From NCBI RefSeq assembly GCF_017562075.2, contig NC_054082.1, positions 7,269,050-7,333,049 of the forward strand: DNA of 64,000 nucleotides, read 5' to 3'. This document shows positions 61,417 to 64,000 of this stretch, piece by piece. Both the position numbers and the translations under genes were made by a program. Position 1 is the stretch's first letter. The number at the start of each line of letters is the position of its first letter. The notes beneath the pieces were generated by a model. It searched no databases and was not told the origin of the DNA. It saw only the letters and a program-made list of their open reading frames with translations. Source of the DNA: Anopheles merus. Lineage: Eukaryota > Arthropoda > Insecta > Diptera > Culicidae.

Positions 61417-64000
61417 TCATTTCCATACAACCATACCCAGAGTAATACCACCACAGTGGAAATGGAGTGTACTTAAATGCCAAACCACCTTTGGAACGGC
61501 CACATGTGTAATTGCCTTCCCTGAGACCATTCCTTCAGCTCCTCCTTTTGGGAGCAACACAATGATTGATTTTGCGTAGCGGGCTGCACTTGCGGTGTCT
61601 TCAAACAGTGTACTAGGCCACACGCTAATACACGCAAACCACATCAAACGTAAGTGTGCTGCTGCTGTGATAGACCGTGCTTGCTGTAGTACACTTTAGT
61701 CGCAGAAACGCATTTCGCACCGTCGCCGTTGTTCGTTGAATCATCGCGCGAACCGCCGAACGCCGGTGGGCGGTAAATTGGCGTAAAATCCTGCAAATCG
61801 ATACGGGTGCGACGGTGGGTGACGGTTGTGGAAGTTCGTGGAAATCTTCGCCTAGCAAAGACGTCAATAGAGAGTTGGCCGTATCTTGCCAGCGGTTCAC
61901 CTCTGCAGCAGTTGGGGTGCGCGATATCTCGCACTCAATCGCACGGCGCGAGGCTCCCTGCAAACGGTCGCACCTTGGCAGCGGGTTTTGCAATCATTTG
62001 AAGATAAAATTCAATTCGTTTTGGTAATTTGTTCAATTTTGGCATTCCACCCGACGATGCAGCTTTGCAGCCTGCGGGGTATCTGCGCGCTTATTTGTCG
62101 CCCTGCACGCGGTTGCTGGTGGCTTCTCATTTACCATCATCATTAGCACGATTGTGTGAAGGTAAGGCATCGCGAGGAGCAAGATTCGCCCGGATTTCAC
62201 ATTCCGATCCACCCCGATCCTTGTCCGCCTTGGTGGTTGAGTGTTATTCGTTGTGTTTTGGGGGCGTCTTATCAAAGCTCTTTCGGTGCACAGTTTTTCT
62301 TCGAATCATCGAAAAACGGGGAATGATTGTTTCTTTTGTTCTGGGAGCGATGATCCTGCCACGGTCCCTGTGCGCCTGTAGTAAGGTGTTCTGGGGTGCT
62401 TTATCCCTCTAAATGGCGTTCGTTGAGCTTCGCATTTAAATTGGTGGCGTAGTATTATTTGCTGTCTCGTGTCATCATGTCAACATGCCACGTGAGTTCG
62501 TTGCCGGTGGGAAAATTTTCCTCTCAGTTGCCAAGTAGCCGGTACGCGTGGAAATGAGGGTACAAGGGTGTGCGTGAAGGGTGATGTTGATGTGGCGGGG
62601 TAAATTTCGTGGAAAGAATTTTGCATTTTCGATTAAATCCTTCGACACAAATTGACGTCATGGACGCATCACGTGGCGTTGTATTTTTATAATTTAAATT
62701 TTATTCGCTTGGTATGCTGAAATTCTTATTTGGGGGGCCAACACAATTGCAAACGACACACGCTTTTCTTTGATGTTGTAAAAGTGTAAATATCGACGAC
62801 GGTTATAAAACAAAACTTCTCAACTGAAGTTATTTATATATTGCTTAAAAACAAACGATTCACACACCAATTGTATAACTTTAGGCGTAAGACTTGGGTT
62901 TACAAATAAAACTATGTTTTGAGTTTTCTATTCGGGTAAGTGTTTGTTATCCAAGGAAACAGCAACAAGAAATTCCATTTCAATCATCATTCAAAGTCAA
63001 CCGATTCGGGAGGATTGTTTTGCACCCGCCAGCGCCTAAATCGCGTGAGTTGAGAAACTCAATAAGGAATCTATTTGGCAGATCGAATCACACTTTTCGT
63101 TCCTTATCACCATAACTGCATGTGTCAAGCCGGATCGATTCCTACCACTCCGAAGCGGCTCGATGTGAAAATAAGCGCAAAAAAACGAATAAATGAGAAC
63201 GACGGTAATGTTCGACCGAAAAAAAAAAATACGACCATAACACATGCCACTGAAAGGCCGGAAAATGGGCTACGTTTAGTCGATGCCATGATTGTGCCTG
63301 TGGTAGGTTTAGCTTTTTTTCTGCTTGCTGAATAAGACGGGAAATTGAATTTAATATGTTTTAAGCTACACGATCCCGGACGCGTTTGCACGGTCGGTGC
63401 ATTGCGGGAAAGCGAAAGCGGTGCCCTAAATGGTGTATCTGCTTTTTTTTGCTTCTATCTCCCGCGCCATTCCAGCGAAACACTCCATACACGCGGGCTG
63501 AAGTTGGTGTGATTTTCATCGGTTTCGTACCGTTACGAGATGGGTGCTACCACCAGTTACTTGGAGAAAAGTGATGCTTATGAAGCCAAATAAGGCAACG
63601 ATTGCGTGGCAAAAGGGCGGGCTGGAAAGGGACATGACTGTGAAGCAAGCGTCCCGCTCGCCATCAGCCGGCTTGCCGCTTCGTGAGCGAATACAGTCAA
63701 ATCAGCAAACATCCGGCAGGTTTTTGGAGTGGTACGGTTTTTCAACCACTTTCCAACAAGCACAGCTTTTACAGGCAGCAGATGGAGAGGGAGGGGCACT
63801 AGGTATCCGGGGTTACGTGCCGAGGTGGTTGGTTGATTTTAACGAAATGAAACAGAAGAAAAACGGAAGGGTGTTTTTAGTACAAACGGAAAGGAGCTGG
63901 GAAGCAGCGGGCGGTGGGAAAAGCCACCGCAAAACTCCGGGTCTGGTACGTTTGAGTGACAACCGAACGGGACCAAAGAGCGAAGAGAGCGAGAGAGGGC

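Larger units (their letters stand above)
58640..64000. other. Noncoding interval to the right edge
   Basis: CA arrays at 60292 and 60844, a TGG tract near 60512 and CT repeats at 61395. AT-rich at 60990-61420 and 62640-62960. No gene is recognised. GAAGAGAGCGAGAGAG near 63979 touches the right edge. Confidence 0.5.

Noticed and set aside
61518..61528. TCCCTGAGACC, the first 11 bases of the miR-125 mature sequence
   Set aside because: The match stops there and the flanks do not fold into a microRNA hairpin.

Overview
The window looks like nuclear DNA of a dipteran, most likely a mosquito of the Anopheles type. The evidence is an RTE-clade non-LTR retrotransposon of the kind common in mosquitoes at the left edge, moderate GC with AT-rich islands, and very many CA, GA and CAG/CAA microsatellites with no operon-like gene packing. 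The species cannot be fixed from sequence reading alone.

Only one stretch is clearly protein coding. It is the minus-strand endonuclease to reverse-transcriptase part of the RTE element (1-1253). It runs off the left edge, is 5' truncated on its right, and has no stop in 417 codons. Everything else behaves like a long intron or intergenic desert. The long reading frames are mostly chance frames, many created by microsatellites, and many open only if TTG or GTG is allowed as a start.

Layout. 1-1253: RTE element. 1583-2080: a weak spliced-ORF candidate with a 58-nt mini-intron and a poly(A) signal. 2774-2862: an A-box-bearing tRNA/SINE-like fragment. 3.0-3.8 kb: CT and CA repeats and a possible terminal exon. 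13136-13245: the best exon-like segment. 13988-14332: a small lysine-rich ORF followed by AATAAA and an A-rich tail. 15.66-16.35 kb: a 5'-UTR-like block with paired short motifs. 16.5-29.4 kb: noncoding DNA with two AT-rich hairpins. 29397-29537: a small TA-flanked MITE. 31-43.5 kb: noncoding DNA with GA clusters and a 73-bp CA array. 44312-44360: a textbook recursive (ratcheting) splice site. 45-64 kb: noncoding DNA with more large microsatellites, a perfect 12-bp hairpin and weak exon-like segments near 48.8 and 58.1 kb.

Working picture (inference): the splice signals worth noting (13.1, 44.35, 48.7 and 58.0 kb) and all long CA arrays have the same orientation. This would fit a host gene transcribed on the plus strand whose very long intron fills most of the window. 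No tRNA gene with both control boxes, rRNA, known microRNA or CRISPR array was recognised. I found no convincing new multi-gene system. The most informative observations are the recursive splice site, the uninterrupted RTE frame and the MITE.
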